A stretch of DNA of 8,834 bases, taken from the NCBI GenBank assembly GCA_019237515.1, contig JAFAGX010000592.1:1-8834 (forward strand), given 5' to 3'. Origin of the DNA: Acidobacteriaceae bacterium (GTDB lineage Bacteria > Acidobacteriota > Terriglobia > Terriglobales > SbA1). The notes under the pieces are model-generated. The model ran no database searches. It was not told the origin of the DNA and was given only the letters and a program-made list of their open reading frames with translations. Each line of letters opens with the position of its first letter. Position 1 is the first letter of the stretch. A program made the position numbers and the translations under genes. Positions 1 to 7,909 of this stretch are shown here, in pieces.

Positions 1-528
1 ATCACCCACGACGCGCACCGCGCCGACCCCTCCTACGCGTTCGCCTTGTCACGCCTGGACACGGCCGACTTCCGGCACAGCCCCGAAGAAGAAACCGCGG
101 CTGATGCCAAGGCCATAGAACTGCTCAAGAAATCTCCGTACGCCAGCAAACTTGATTCCGCCAGCCTATTTCTGAAGGAACTCTCAGTCCGAGCGCCGGA
201 GATTACGGCCTTGTTAACTCCGCACCTTGGCAACAGTTTCGTGAGCGATAAAGGACAACTGGTGCGCATGTCAGCACTCGCAACCTCTGGACCCGAGTTG
301 AAGCCCGAGAAACTCGATCAGATCGCCGCATTGCCCTTGGGCGGCCGCCTCAAAGTGAATCCCTGGAATGATCAGATTGACCTCGTCAAAGCGGCGCCAG
401 TCACCATTGTTTCCGTGCGCGACAAGATGCCATTCGAAGTCACCCCATTTTTCCCGCATTTGAGCCGCATGGAGAATCCCAACGCGGGTACAGCCACTGC
501 GGCCAACCGCACTCCACAGAATCAATAG
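1..528 (+). CDS. C-terminal part of a probable M48-like metallopeptidase (5' end outside window)
   Basis: The frame is open from base 1 and ends at TAG 526-528, giving 175 visible residues, so the true start is upstream. The segment around residues 28-45 (SPEEETAADAKAIELLKKSP) resembles the region of M48 peptidases where a Glu and a nearby Asp follow the HExxH helix ('E-x-x-AD-x-x-A-x-x-LL'), and is followed by a helical stretch. The HExxH motif itself would lie before the window, so the assignment is tentative. The second half contains a compact segment (PLGGRLKVNPWNDQIDLVK) that I cannot assign to a domain, and a low-complexity Ala/Thr/Asn tail. There is no clear link to the arsenic genes, which have their own promoter 57 nt downstream. 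The reading frame is secure; the family is a guess from pattern memory. Confidence 0.55.
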   Translation: MTHDAHRADPSYAFALSRLDTADFRHSPEEETAADAKAIELLKKSPYASKLDSASLFLKELSVRAPEITALLTPHLGNSFVSDKGQLVRMSALATSGPELKPEKLDQIAALPLGGRLKVNPWNDQIDLVKAAPVTIVSVRDKMPFEVTPFFPHLSRMENPNAGTATAANRTPQNQ

Positions 529-531
529 GAG

Positions 532-550
532 GATGGGCGTCTCGCCCGTC
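532..550 (+). terminator. GC-rich hairpin after the first gene
   Basis: GATGGGCG (532-539) pairs with CGCCCGTC (543-550) around a TCT loop: 8 pairs, one of them G-U. It begins 4 nt after the stop codon at 526-528. No T-run follows, so it is not a canonical intrinsic terminator. It may stabilise the 3' end or assist termination. Confidence 0.35.
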
Positions 551-584
551 AAATGCGGTCAAGACGTCCGGATGGGATGGCATC

Positions 585-613
585 TTGACTTATTTGCCTA
601 TTTCTGCAATTAT
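585..613 (+). promoter_or_regulatory. Candidate sigma-70 promoter of the ars operon
   Basis: TTGACT (585-590) matches 5 of 6 positions of the -35 consensus. After a 17-nt spacer, AATTAT (608-613) matches 4 of 6 of the -10 consensus. Transcription would start near 620, which is the arsR start codon, so the transcript could be leaderless or nearly so. This agrees with the lack of a Shine-Dalgarno sequence before 620. Predicted by eye only. Confidence 0.45.
591..612 (+). promoter_or_regulatory. Candidate ArsR operator (imperfect palindrome)
   Basis: TATTTGC (591-597) and GCAATTA (606-612) form an inverted repeat matching at 6 of 7 positions around an 8-nt centre. It covers the spacer and -10 region of the predicted promoter. 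An autorepressing ArsR dimer would be expected to bind just there. The A/T-rich half-site with a TTGC core is plausible for SmtB/ArsR proteins, but I cannot match it to a named consensus. Confidence 0.35.
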
Positions 614-619
614 CGAAAC

Positions 620-955
620 ATGCAGGACGCGAACGTCACGCGGTATGCGGACATGTTCTCAGCAATGGGAACGGAGCCGAGGCTGCGCATCATGCAGCTG
701 CTCTTGTCGGCTCACCCTGAGGGGATGGTCGTCGGGGACATTCAGGCGGAACTCGGAATTCCCAATTCAACTCTGTCGCATCACCTCGACAAGCTGAAGA
801 ATGAAGATCTGGTCTGTGTGCGCCGCGAGAGCACGTTTCTCCGATACACCGCCAATACTGAAGCGCTGCGCGAGTTACTGCAATTTCTTTATGCCGAATG
901 CTGCACGCGCAATCATGCTTTCAACCCACAAGAGATTATTCAAATTCGCAAATAG
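620..955 (+). CDS. arsR: ArsR-family arsenic-responsive repressor
   Basis: This 111-residue winged-helix protein of the SmtB/ArsR family should repress the downstream genes until it binds trivalent arsenic. Residues 7-30 (RYADMFSAMGTEPRLRIMQLLL) are the family's first helices, and 47-63 (IPNSTLSHHLDKLKNED) is the recognition helix region. The As(III) ligands are not the CxC of the E. coli type. Instead, a vicinal pair Cys94-Cys95 (AECCTRN) lies in the C-terminal helix, as in the Acidithiobacillus ferrooxidans ArsR type. That protein's third cysteine, a few residues later, is absent here; the only other Cys is Cys66. The start at 620 is chosen because family similarity begins there. An in-frame ATG at 533 directly abuts AGGAGG with no spacing. 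The stop overlaps the arsM Shine-Dalgarno sequence. Confidence 0.9.
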   Translation: MQDANVTRYADMFSAMGTEPRLRIMQLLLSAHPEGMVVGDIQAELGIPNSTLSHHLDKLKNEDLVCVRRESTFLRYTANTEALRELLQFLYAECCTRNHAFNPQEIIQIRK

Positions 956-959
956 GAGG
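954..959 (+). promoter_or_regulatory. Ribosome binding site that fixes the arsM start
   Basis: A full AGGAGG overlaps the arsR stop codon (953-955) and lies 4 nt before ATG 964. It favours 964 over the in-frame upstream start at 898, which would add 22 residues unlike ArsM inside arsR. Confidence 0.8.
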
Positions 960-963
960 CATT

Positions 964-1815
964 ATGCCAGGCTCAGAGCTTAAAGACGCAGTCAGAGAAA
1001 AATACGCAAAGGCGGCATTGCGGGTGAGAAGCGCCTGCGGCTGTTGTGGTCCGCTTTCGACGAGTACCTCGGGGTGCGATCCAATCACTTCCAATCTCTA
1101 CGATGCCTCCCAGGCTGACCAAATTCCGGCCGAGGCTCTGCAGGCTTCGCTCGGCTGCGGAAATCCTACGGCCCTCGCTCAATTGCATCCCGGAGAAACG
1201 GTACTCGATCTCGGTTCTGGCGGCGGCATCGATGTCCTGCTTTCGGCGAAGCGCGTCGGGCCAACCGGCAAAGCCTACGGTCTTGATATGACCGATGAAA
1301 TGCTTGCGCTGGCTAGTGAGAACAAACGAAAGTCAGGGCTAGAAAACGTCGAGTTTCTGAAAGGCGAGATCGAGCACATTCCTCTCCCCAATAACTCGGT
1401 GGACGTCATTCTGTCGAACTGTGTGATCAATCTTTCTGCCGACAAAGATCAGGTTCTGCGCGAGGCATTTCGTGTTCTAAAGCCCGGCGGACGCTTTGCG
1501 GTTTCTGATGTTGTCACTCGCGGTGAAATTCCTCCGCACGTTCGCCAGAGCGTGTTGCTGTGGGTTGGCTGTGTGGCAGGCGCGCTAGACGAAACTGAAT
1601 ATGGCCAGAAATTGGCCGCCGCTGGCTTCGAGCAAATCTCCGCTGAACCAACTCGTATTTATCGTGCCGAAGATGCACGCGAGTTCCTGTCCGCTCAAAA
1701 TATCAATGTAGACGCGCTCGCTCCGCAGATCGAAGGCAAGCTCGTGAGCGCGTTCATTAGAGCTGTCAAACCGGCCGAGAAGAGGTCTTGCTGTGCTCCA
1801 ATCTGCTGCCAATAA
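964..1815 (+). CDS. arsM: Arsenite S-adenosylmethionine methyltransferase
   Basis: This 283-residue cytosolic class I methyltransferase transfers methyl groups from SAM to As(III), giving methylated and eventually volatile arsenicals. The SAM site is visible as VLDLGSGGGID at 80-90, with an acidic Asp108 at the end of beta 2 (AYGLDMT) and the post-I motif LSNCVINL at 150-157. The three As-binding cysteines of ArsM are present as Cys65 (SLGCGNP), Cys153 (SNCV) and Cys203 (VGCVAGAL). The N-terminus carries a further cluster CGCC (25-28) plus Cys38, and the C-terminus ends in CCAPICC (276-282). These clusters are more cysteine than catalysis needs. The gene follows arsR with an 8-nt gap and overlaps arsC by 23 nt, so it is co-transcribed with both. 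Size is usual for bacterial ArsM without an extra domain. Confidence 0.95.
   Translation: MPGSELKDAVREKYAKAALRVRSACGCCGPLSTSTSGCDPITSNLYDASQADQIPAEALQASLGCGNPTALAQLHPGETVLDLGSGGGIDVLLSAKRVGPTGKAYGLDMTDEMLALASENKRKSGLENVEFLKGEIEHIPLPNNSVDVILSNCVINLSADKDQVLREAFRVLKPGGRFAVSDVVTRGEIPPHVRQSVLLWVGCVAGALDETEYGQKLAAAGFEQISAEPTRIYRAEDAREFLSAQNINVDALAPQIEGKLVSAFIRAVKPAEKRSCCAPICCQ
1778..1785 (+). promoter_or_regulatory. Ribosome binding site supporting a GTG start of arsC
   Basis: AGAAGAGG ends 7 nt before GTG 1793, inside the arsM coding sequence. No in-frame ATG exists before the catalytic loop, so this site decides the start. Confidence 0.6.
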
Positions 1816-2314
1816 TTCGGCCACGACGCCTCATTACAACGTGCTGTTTCTGTGCACCGGCAATTCCGCACGGTCGATTATGGCCGAGGCGATTCTTAAT
1901 TTCAAAGGCAAGCCACGATTCACTGCGTACAGCGCCGGCAGCCATGCGGCCGGGAGGGTACGTCCCGAAGCTTTACGACAACTTGAAGCCGCCCACATTC
2001 CGACCGCTGGCCTGCAAAGCAAGAATTGGGACGAATTCTCGAAACCAGATTCTTCCAAGCTCGATTTCGTTTTTACCGTATGCGACAACGCGGCAAAAGA
2101 GGTCTGCCCTGTTTGGCCGGGACAACCAATAACAGCACATTGGGGCGTCGCCGATCCCGCTGCAACTCTGGGGACAGCCGAGGAGATACAAAGAGCTTTT
2201 CGGGATGCTTTTTTCCTGCTTGATCGACGCATCAGCTTATTCCTGTCTCTTCCGCTTGCGTCGATAGATCGGCTTGCCCTCAAGAACGAGCTCGATAATA
2301 TCGGCTACCAATGA
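1793..2314 (+). CDS. arsC: Arsenate reductase, low-molecular-weight phosphatase type
   Basis: This 173-residue enzyme reduces As(V) to As(III) in the cytosol. The phosphatase loop C-x5-R is CTGNSAR at 21-27, with nucleophile Cys21. The redox cysteines are Cys97 and Cys105 in VCDNAAKEVCP. The catalytic Asp121 lies in HWGVADPA. The CDNAA-x-EVCPVWPG segment, with seven residues between the cysteines, matches the reductases common in ars operons of proteobacteria and acidobacteria; the S. aureus type has six. The electron donor (thioredoxin or glutaredoxin) cannot be read from the sequence. The GTG start overlaps the arsM 3' end by 23 nt, and the stop shares ATGA with the next gene, so translation is probably coupled on both sides. 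The N-terminal residues 1-14 precede the fold and look unstructured. Confidence 0.93.
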   Translation: MLQSAANNSATTPHYNVLFLCTGNSARSIMAEAILNFKGKPRFTAYSAGSHAAGRVRPEALRQLEAAHIPTAGLQSKNWDEFSKPDSSKLDFVFTVCDNAAKEVCPVWPGQPITAHWGVADPAATLGTAEEIQRAFRDAFFLLDRRISLFLSLPLASIDRLALKNELDNIGYQ

Positions 2315-3051
2315 GATTCAGCTTGCGGGCTCGCATGGCAGCGGAATTCCTCGGTACCGCATTCCTCGTGGCAGCTGTCGTCGGCTCAGGAATCATGGGA
2401 GAGCGGCTTTCAGGCGGGAACGTTGCAATTGCACTGCTCGCGAACACGATTTCAACTGGGACCGGCTTGGTGGCTCTCATCCTGACGTTCGGGCCGATCT
2501 CGGGAGCGCACTTCAATCCTGCCGTTACGCTCGCAGACGCGTCCCAGAAAGGAATTCCTTGGAGAGAAGCACCGGCGTACATAGCCGCTCAGGTGTTAGG
2601 CGCGTTCGCGGGTGTCGCTTGTGCCCACTTCATGTTTGGACTGCCTCTGTTCGCGGCATCGCGGCACTCTCGTAGTGGTCTCGCGCAAATCTTCAGCGAA
2701 TTCGTCGCAACCTTCGGACTCATGTCGGTTATTTGGGGTTGTTCACGGTTACGCTCATCCGTTGTGCCATTTGGGGTAGGCGCTTACATAACGGCTGCAT
2801 ACTGGTTCACGGCATCGACATCATTCGCTAACCCTGCGGTTGCTCTTGCAAGAGCAGCTACTGACACGTTCGCCGGAATTCGTCCATTGGATGTTCCCGG
2901 TTTCATCGCCGCCCAATTCTCGGGCGCGGCTGCTGCAACCATCCTGTTCAGGTGGATGATTCCTACCCTGCCCATGATTGCGCCTGAAGTACTCGTCCCA
3001 CATGCCAAATATGATCCGACGCGTGTCGAGTCAAAAAACTTAACCACTTAG
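2311..3051 (+). CDS. aqpS: AqpS-like aquaglyceroporin, probable arsenite channel
   Basis: This 246-residue major intrinsic protein has six hydrophobic segments in two repeats and should form a membrane channel. The pore motifs are NPA at 69-71 (GAHFNPAVTLA) and NPA at 174-176 (SFANPAVALAR). In most aquaporins an Arg directly follows the second NPA and narrows the selectivity filter; here it is Val177. A wider, less charged pore suits neutral solutes such as As(OH)3. In Sinorhizobium meliloti an AqpS channel encoded in an ars operon lets arsenite made by ArsC flow out down its gradient. The same role is inferred here because the gene overlaps arsC by 4 nt and no ArsB or Acr3 pump is present in the window. 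The gene symbol follows that analogy. Substrate is inferred, not shown. Confidence 0.87.
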   Translation: MRFSLRARMAAEFLGTAFLVAAVVGSGIMGERLSGGNVAIALLANTISTGTGLVALILTFGPISGAHFNPAVTLADASQKGIPWREAPAYIAAQVLGAFAGVACAHFMFGLPLFAASRHSRSGLAQIFSEFVATFGLMSVIWGCSRLRSSVVPFGVGAYITAAYWFTASTSFANPAVALARAATDTFAGIRPLDVPGFIAAQFSGAAAATILFRWMIPTLPMIAPEVLVPHAKYDPTRVESKNLTT

Positions 3052-3080
3052 CACCGTTTGGCGGTACGATGGTCACGATT

Positions 3081-3102
3081 CGCGGTGATTCGTGTCACCG
3101 CG
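3081..3102 (+). promoter_or_regulatory. CRP/FNR-type palindromic operator upstream of gdhA
   Basis: CGCGGTGA (3081-3088) and TCACCGCG (3095-3102) are a perfect 8-bp inverted repeat around TTCGTG. The core, GTGATTCGTGTCAC at 3085-3098, has the GTGA-N6-TCAC layout of CRP-family sites. The same core with one change recurs at 7846-7859 before nfnA. The centre is 126 nt before the gdhA start. It could also fold as an RNA hairpin at the end of the ars transcript, but no T-run follows. Confidence 0.5.
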
Positions 3103-3107
3103 CTGGA

Positions 3108-4609
<1,502 letters not shown>

Positions 4610-4619
4610 TTCGTGTGGT

Positions 4620-4637
4620 GCGGGCGCCTTCGCCCGC
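4620..4637 (+). terminator. First hairpin after gdhA
   Basis: GCGGGCG (4620-4626) pairs perfectly with CGCCCGC (4631-4637) around CCTT, starting 11 nt after the gdhA stop. No T-run follows directly. It probably adds to the stronger stem at 4654-4677. Confidence 0.45.
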
Positions 4638-4653
4638 AATATTGCAGTATTTT

Positions 4654-4685
4654 GCGGGGTGGAGCAATCCACCCCGCGAGTTTTT
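4654..4685 (+). terminator. Rho-independent terminator of gdhA
   Basis: GCGGGGTGGA (4654-4663) pairs perfectly over 10 bp with TCCACCCCGC (4668-4677). The loop is GCAA, a GNRA tetraloop. GAG and then five T (4681-4685) follow. This is the best intrinsic terminator in the window and separates gdhA from the next gene. Confidence 0.8.
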
Positions 4686-4712
4686 GACGTTCCTCCGTGA
4701 CCTCCGTGTACT
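4684..4712 (+). promoter_or_regulatory. Candidate promoter of the receiver-PPDK_N gene
   Basis: TTGACG (4684-4689, 5 of 6) and TGTACT (4707-4712, 4 of 6) are separated by 17 nt. The -35 box overlaps the terminator's T-run. A start point near 4719 would give a leader of about 39 nt. No clear Shine-Dalgarno precedes ATG 4758. Confidence 0.35.
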
Positions 4713-4719
4713 CTGTGGT
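4693..4719 (+). repeat. Three 9-nt degenerate direct repeats
   Basis: CTCCGTGAC, CTCCGTGTA and CTCTGTGGT stand head to tail. Each unit shares CTC(C/T)GTG. They lie in the spacer between the gdhA terminator and the next gene, overlapping its candidate -10 box. From memory, similar 'ctccgtg...ctctgtggtt' text is common in intergenic DNA of acidobacterial genomes; that is not tested here. Confidence 0.55.
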
Positions 4720-4757
4720 TAGACTTCTAGCAACTACAGAGAACACCGTAATCAGCT

Positions 4758-7742
4758 ATGGCTGTAACCTACACTCCCGACCCGATCGTCGACGCGGAAC
4801 GCCTTTTCGAGGGTTTCGAGAACCTGATGCCCTTCCGCGTCCAGGACATTCTGCTTGTCTCGAGCCTTTACGATTCTTTTATCCTGCGCGAGGACGGACG
4901 ACTTAACGAGCTACTGATCGGTGAGTCGCTTGAATTAAACCTGCAGCAAATTCCCGGAATCACTCATGTTCCCACCGGCAACGAAGCGCTAACCATCGCG
5001 CGCGCGCAGCCGCGATTCAATCTGATCGTCACTAACCTCGAAGTTGGTGATATGGATGCCGCGCAACTCGCCGCCGAAGTGAAAGCGGCTGGCCTGGATA
5101 TTCCGGTGGTCGTGCTGGCGTACGACTATCGCCAGATCAAACGGTTCATTGAACGTAATCCCGTCACCGATCTCGAATGGATCTTTCTCTGGCAAGGCAA
5201 CATCCGCATCCTGATCTCCATCGTCAAGTACATCGAAGACAAACGAAACGTGATGCACGACACGCATGCCATCGGCGTGCCGGTCATCCTCGTGGTCGAA
5301 GACAACATTCGGTACTACTCATCATTTCTGCCGGCAATCTACACTGAGCTGATCACCCAATCGAAGCGCGTGATCCGCGAAGGCTTAAACGTCGCGCACA
5401 AACTGATGCGGATGCGTGCCAGGCCAAAAATCCTGCTCAGCTCAACGTATGAAGATGCCATGCGTGAAGCGATGAAATATCGCGAATACCTGTTGGGCGT
5501 TGTCTCCGATGTGGAATTCCCCATGGACGGCGAACTGAGTACCGAGGCCGGATTCCAACTCGCGCATCTGGTGCGCCAAGAAGTTCCCGACGTTCCAATC
5601 GTTCTGCAGTCCAGTCGAACAGAGTTTCGCGGACGCGCTCAGGCCGAAGGATTTTCATTCTTACGAAAACGCTCTCCCACGCTGCTCAAAGATCTTCGCC
5701 GCTTTCTGATGGACCAGGCCGGTTTTGGGGATTTCATTTTCCGCCTTCCCGACGGTTCGGAGGTTGCCCGCGCCAGCGACCTCCACGAATTGGAGACTAG
5801 ACTCGACGAGGTTCCAGGGGAAAGCATCGCTTATCACAGCGAGCGGAACCATTTCTCTCGCTGGTTGCGTGCGCGGACCGAGTTCGCGCTGGCCCAGAAG
5901 CTCCGGCCCCGCAAGGTTTCCGATTTTCCGACGGTGGAAGACCTGCGCCACGATCTCATCGATTCCATCACCGAATATCGCGCCGAACAGAGCCAGGTGT
6001 TGATTGGCGATTTCAACCCCACAACTTTTCAGTCGACCGACAATTACTTTCTTCGCATCGGAGGCGGTTCACTCGGCGGCAAAGCGCGCGGCCTCGCTTT
6101 CATCCGCCATCTTCTCCACAACAATCGTCTTGGCCGCCGCTTTCCCGAGGTGCGGATTGCCGTGCCCCCAAGCTTAGTGCTGGCTACAGATTTCTTTGAC
6201 CGCTTTCTAGCAGAAAACAATCTGCTGGATTTCGCGATGCATTGCTCCGATGATGCACAGATTCGCGAACGATTTCTTGCGTCTCCATTGCCGGCCTCCT
6301 TGCGAGACAATCTTTTGGCATTCCTTTCAGAAGTGGATTATCCACTCGCCGTCCGCTCCTCCAGCCTTTTGGAAGATTCGCAATATCAACCTTTTACGGG
6401 CGTTTATGAAACTTTCATGTTAAGTAACCAGCATGCCGGTTTGGTGGCTCGCCTGGAGCAGTTGATGGAAGCGATTAAGCGCGTCTACGCCTCGACTTTC
6501 AGCCAGCATGCCAAGGCTTACGTGCGCGCGACTCCGTATCGGTTGGAAGAAGAGAAGATGGCGGTCATCGTCCAACAAGTCGTCGGTACGATTCACGGGA
6601 ATCGGTTTTATCCGGATTTTTCTGGAGTGGTCCGCTCCCATAATTTCTATCCTGTGCCGCCGATGAAGGCGGCCGACGGGATTGCGGCAGTAGCGCTGGG
6701 CTTGGGACGGATGGTGGTCGATGGCGGCAAATGCCTTACATTCTGTCCCCGATATCCTCGGAACATTATTCAGTTCTCTTCCGTGGAAGATATTCTGGCA
6801 AACTCGCAGCGCGAATTCTGGGCTTTGGAATTGGACCACGGCGAGCGATCCCCAGATTCCATTATCCAGTTGCGAGAGGTGCGCTTCGGACTGGAGATTG
6901 CAGAAAGCGATCAAACACTGGCCAATGTCGGTTCAACCTATTCGGTGGACAATCACGCCGTCTACGACGGCATCAGCCGCCTAGGCGCGCGCATTGTAAG
7001 TTTCGCACCGATTCTCAAACATGGCGTGTTCGCGCTTGCCGCAATTCTTGAGCAACTGACGGAAATCGGAGAAGGTGCCTTTGGTCGGCCGGTAGAAATG
7101 GAATTTGCCGTACGTCTGCCGCTGAGCCAGAACGACCCTGCGGAGTTCGGGTTTCTCCAGATTCGTCCTCTTGTGCTCTCCCGCGAGGGCGAAGAACTGC
7201 GAATGCAGGACGTTGCACCCGATCAACTCGTATGTCAGAGTTCGCAAGTTCTAGGCAACGGAAGAATTGAGGATTTATGTGACGCCGTCGTCGTCGATGT
7301 CCACCGGTTCGAGCGGGTGCGTAGCCAGGAAGTGGCCGAATGTGTCGCGCGCCTCAACTCGAAGCTGAACGAAGCTGGAATTCCATATCTCCTGATCGGG
7401 GTTGGCCGTTGGGGCTCGAACGACCCTTGGCTCGGGATTCCGGTAAAGTGGGATGAGATATCGGGAGCCCGCGTCATCGTGGAAGCAGGATTTCGTGACT
7501 ACCGTGTTACGCCGTCGCAGGGCAGTCACTTCTTTCAGAATCTGACTGCGTTCCAGGTCGGATATTTCACCGCGAATCCGGATGCCGGCGAAGGTTTTGT
7601 GGATTGGCCATGGCTTGCATCGCAACCGGCCGTGGAAGAGCAAGGCTGCGTTCGGCACCTACGCTTTGATCAGCCGCTTGTAGTTGTCATGAATGGCAAA
7701 ACAAGTAAAGGCATGATCTTTAAACCTCAAAGAACCACTTAG
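4758..7742 (+). CDS. Receiver-like/PEP-pyruvate-binding (PPDK_N) fusion protein
   Basis: This 994-residue soluble protein has four parts. Residues 28-165 resemble a receiver domain, but the phosphoacceptor position is Asn93 (NLIVTNLEVGDMD) and the conserved Lys is missing. Residues 174-320 are a second receiver with Glu181-Asp182, Asp251 (GVVSDVEFPMDGE), Ser284-Ser285 and Lys303 in place, so it may be phosphorylated. After a helical linker, residues 430-805 are the ATP-grasp domain of PEP synthase and PPDK: GGGSLGGKARGL (435-446), AVRSSSLLED (531-540), Glu782 and FLQIRPL (799-805). The C-terminal part has motifs GVGRWGSNDPWLGIP (881-895) and SQGSHFFQNL (920-929). The phosphohistidine swivel and PEP-binding barrel are absent, so it is not a normal PEP synthase. 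Related proteins are usually annotated as PEP/pyruvate-binding or PEP synthase; no function is known to me. It has its own spacer on both sides. Confidence 0.85.
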   Translation: MAVTYTPDPIVDAERLFEGFENLMPFRVQDILLVSSLYDSFILREDGRLNELLIGESLELNLQQIPGITHVPTGNEALTIARAQPRFNLIVTNLEVGDMDAAQLAAEVKAAGLDIPVVVLAYDYRQIKRFIERNPVTDLEWIFLWQGNIRILISIVKYIEDKRNVMHDTHAIGVPVILVVEDNIRYYSSFLPAIYTELITQSKRVIREGLNVAHKLMRMRARPKILLSSTYEDAMREAMKYREYLLGVVSDVEFPMDGELSTEAGFQLAHLVRQEVPDVPIVLQSSRTEFRGRAQAEGFSFLRKRSPTLLKDLRRFLMDQAGFGDFIFRLPDGSEVARASDLHELETRLDEVPGESIAYHSERNHFSRWLRARTEFALAQKLRPRKVSDFPTVEDLRHDLIDSITEYRAEQSQVLIGDFNPTTFQSTDNYFLRIGGGSLGGKARGLAFIRHLLHNNRLGRRFPEVRIAVPPSLVLATDFFDRFLAENNLLDFAMHCSDDAQIRERFLASPLPASLRDNLLAFLSEVDYPLAVRSSSLLEDSQYQPFTGVYETFMLSNQHAGLVARLEQLMEAIKRVYASTFSQHAKAYVRATPYRLEEEKMAVIVQQVVGTIHGNRFYPDFSGVVRSHNFYPVPPMKAADGIAAVALGLGRMVVDGGKCLTFCPRYPRNIIQFSSVEDILANSQREFWALELDHGERSPDSIIQLREVRFGLEIAESDQTLANVGSTYSVDNHAVYDGISRLGARIVSFAPILKHGVFALAAILEQLTEIGEGAFGRPVEMEFAVRLPLSQNDPAEFGFLQIRPLVLSREGEELRMQDVAPDQLVCQSSQVLGNGRIEDLCDAVVVDVHRFERVRSQEVAECVARLNSKLNEAGIPYLLIGVGRWGSNDPWLGIPVKWDEISGARVIVEAGFRDYRVTPSQGSHFFQNLTAFQVGYFTANPDAGEGFVDWPWLASQPAVEEQGCVRHLRFDQPLVVVMNGKTSKGMIFKPQRTT

Positions 7743-7754
7743 TTGGCAAGCCCG

Positions 7755-7771
7755 GCCGGGCAACGCCCGGC
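7755..7771 (+). terminator. GC-rich hairpin after the receiver-PPDK_N gene
   Basis: GCCGGGC (7755-7761) pairs perfectly with GCCCGGC (7765-7771) around AAC, 13 nt after the stop. No T-run follows. It belongs to the same style as the hairpins at 532-550 and 4620-4637. Confidence 0.4.
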
Positions 7772-7840
7772 TAACCTGTTGAGCTTCTCTCAGCCGCACA
7801 GACGAGGGCGTTTCTGGGCCTACGTGATCGGCACTTCCCT

Positions 7841-7865
7841 GCCGCGTGATTCATGTCACAGCGGC
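7841..7865 (+). promoter_or_regulatory. CRP/FNR-type palindromic operator upstream of nfnA
   Basis: GTGATTCATGTCAC (7846-7859) is the GTGA-N6-TCAC core seen upstream of gdhA with a single A/G change. Flanks GCCGC (7841-7845) and GCGGC (7861-7865) are also inverted, offset by one A. The centre is 57 nt before the nfnA start. Confidence 0.5.
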
Positions 7866-7881
7866 ATGTACCGATGTTTCC

Positions 7882-7887
7882 GACAAT
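7882..7887 (+). promoter_or_regulatory. Candidate -10 box of nfnA
   Basis: GACAAT matches 4 of 6 of the -10 consensus. A start point near 7894 would be 41.5 nt from the operator centre, the usual class II position of a CRP-family activator. No -35 box is evident. The leader would be about 16 nt with no clear Shine-Dalgarno. Confidence 0.35.
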
Positions 7888-7909
7888 ATGGGTGTAGTCA
7901 TGCGCACTC

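Noticed and set aside
533..619. N-terminal extension of arsR from ATG 533
   Set aside because: The AGGAGG abuts the ATG with no spacer, the extension crosses the predicted promoter, and ArsR similarity starts at 620.
898..963. Upstream start for arsM
   Set aside because: It lies inside arsR, and AGGAGG at 954-959 points to ATG 964.
3081..3102. Palindrome as a simple terminator of the ars operon
   Set aside because: No T-run follows, and the same core recurs upstream of nfnA in a promoter-like position, so an operator is the better explanation, though both roles remain possible.
6420..6914. 164-codon open frame on the - strand
   Set aside because: Antisense to the PPDK_N domain of the 994-residue protein, with no domain or ribosome binding site seen.
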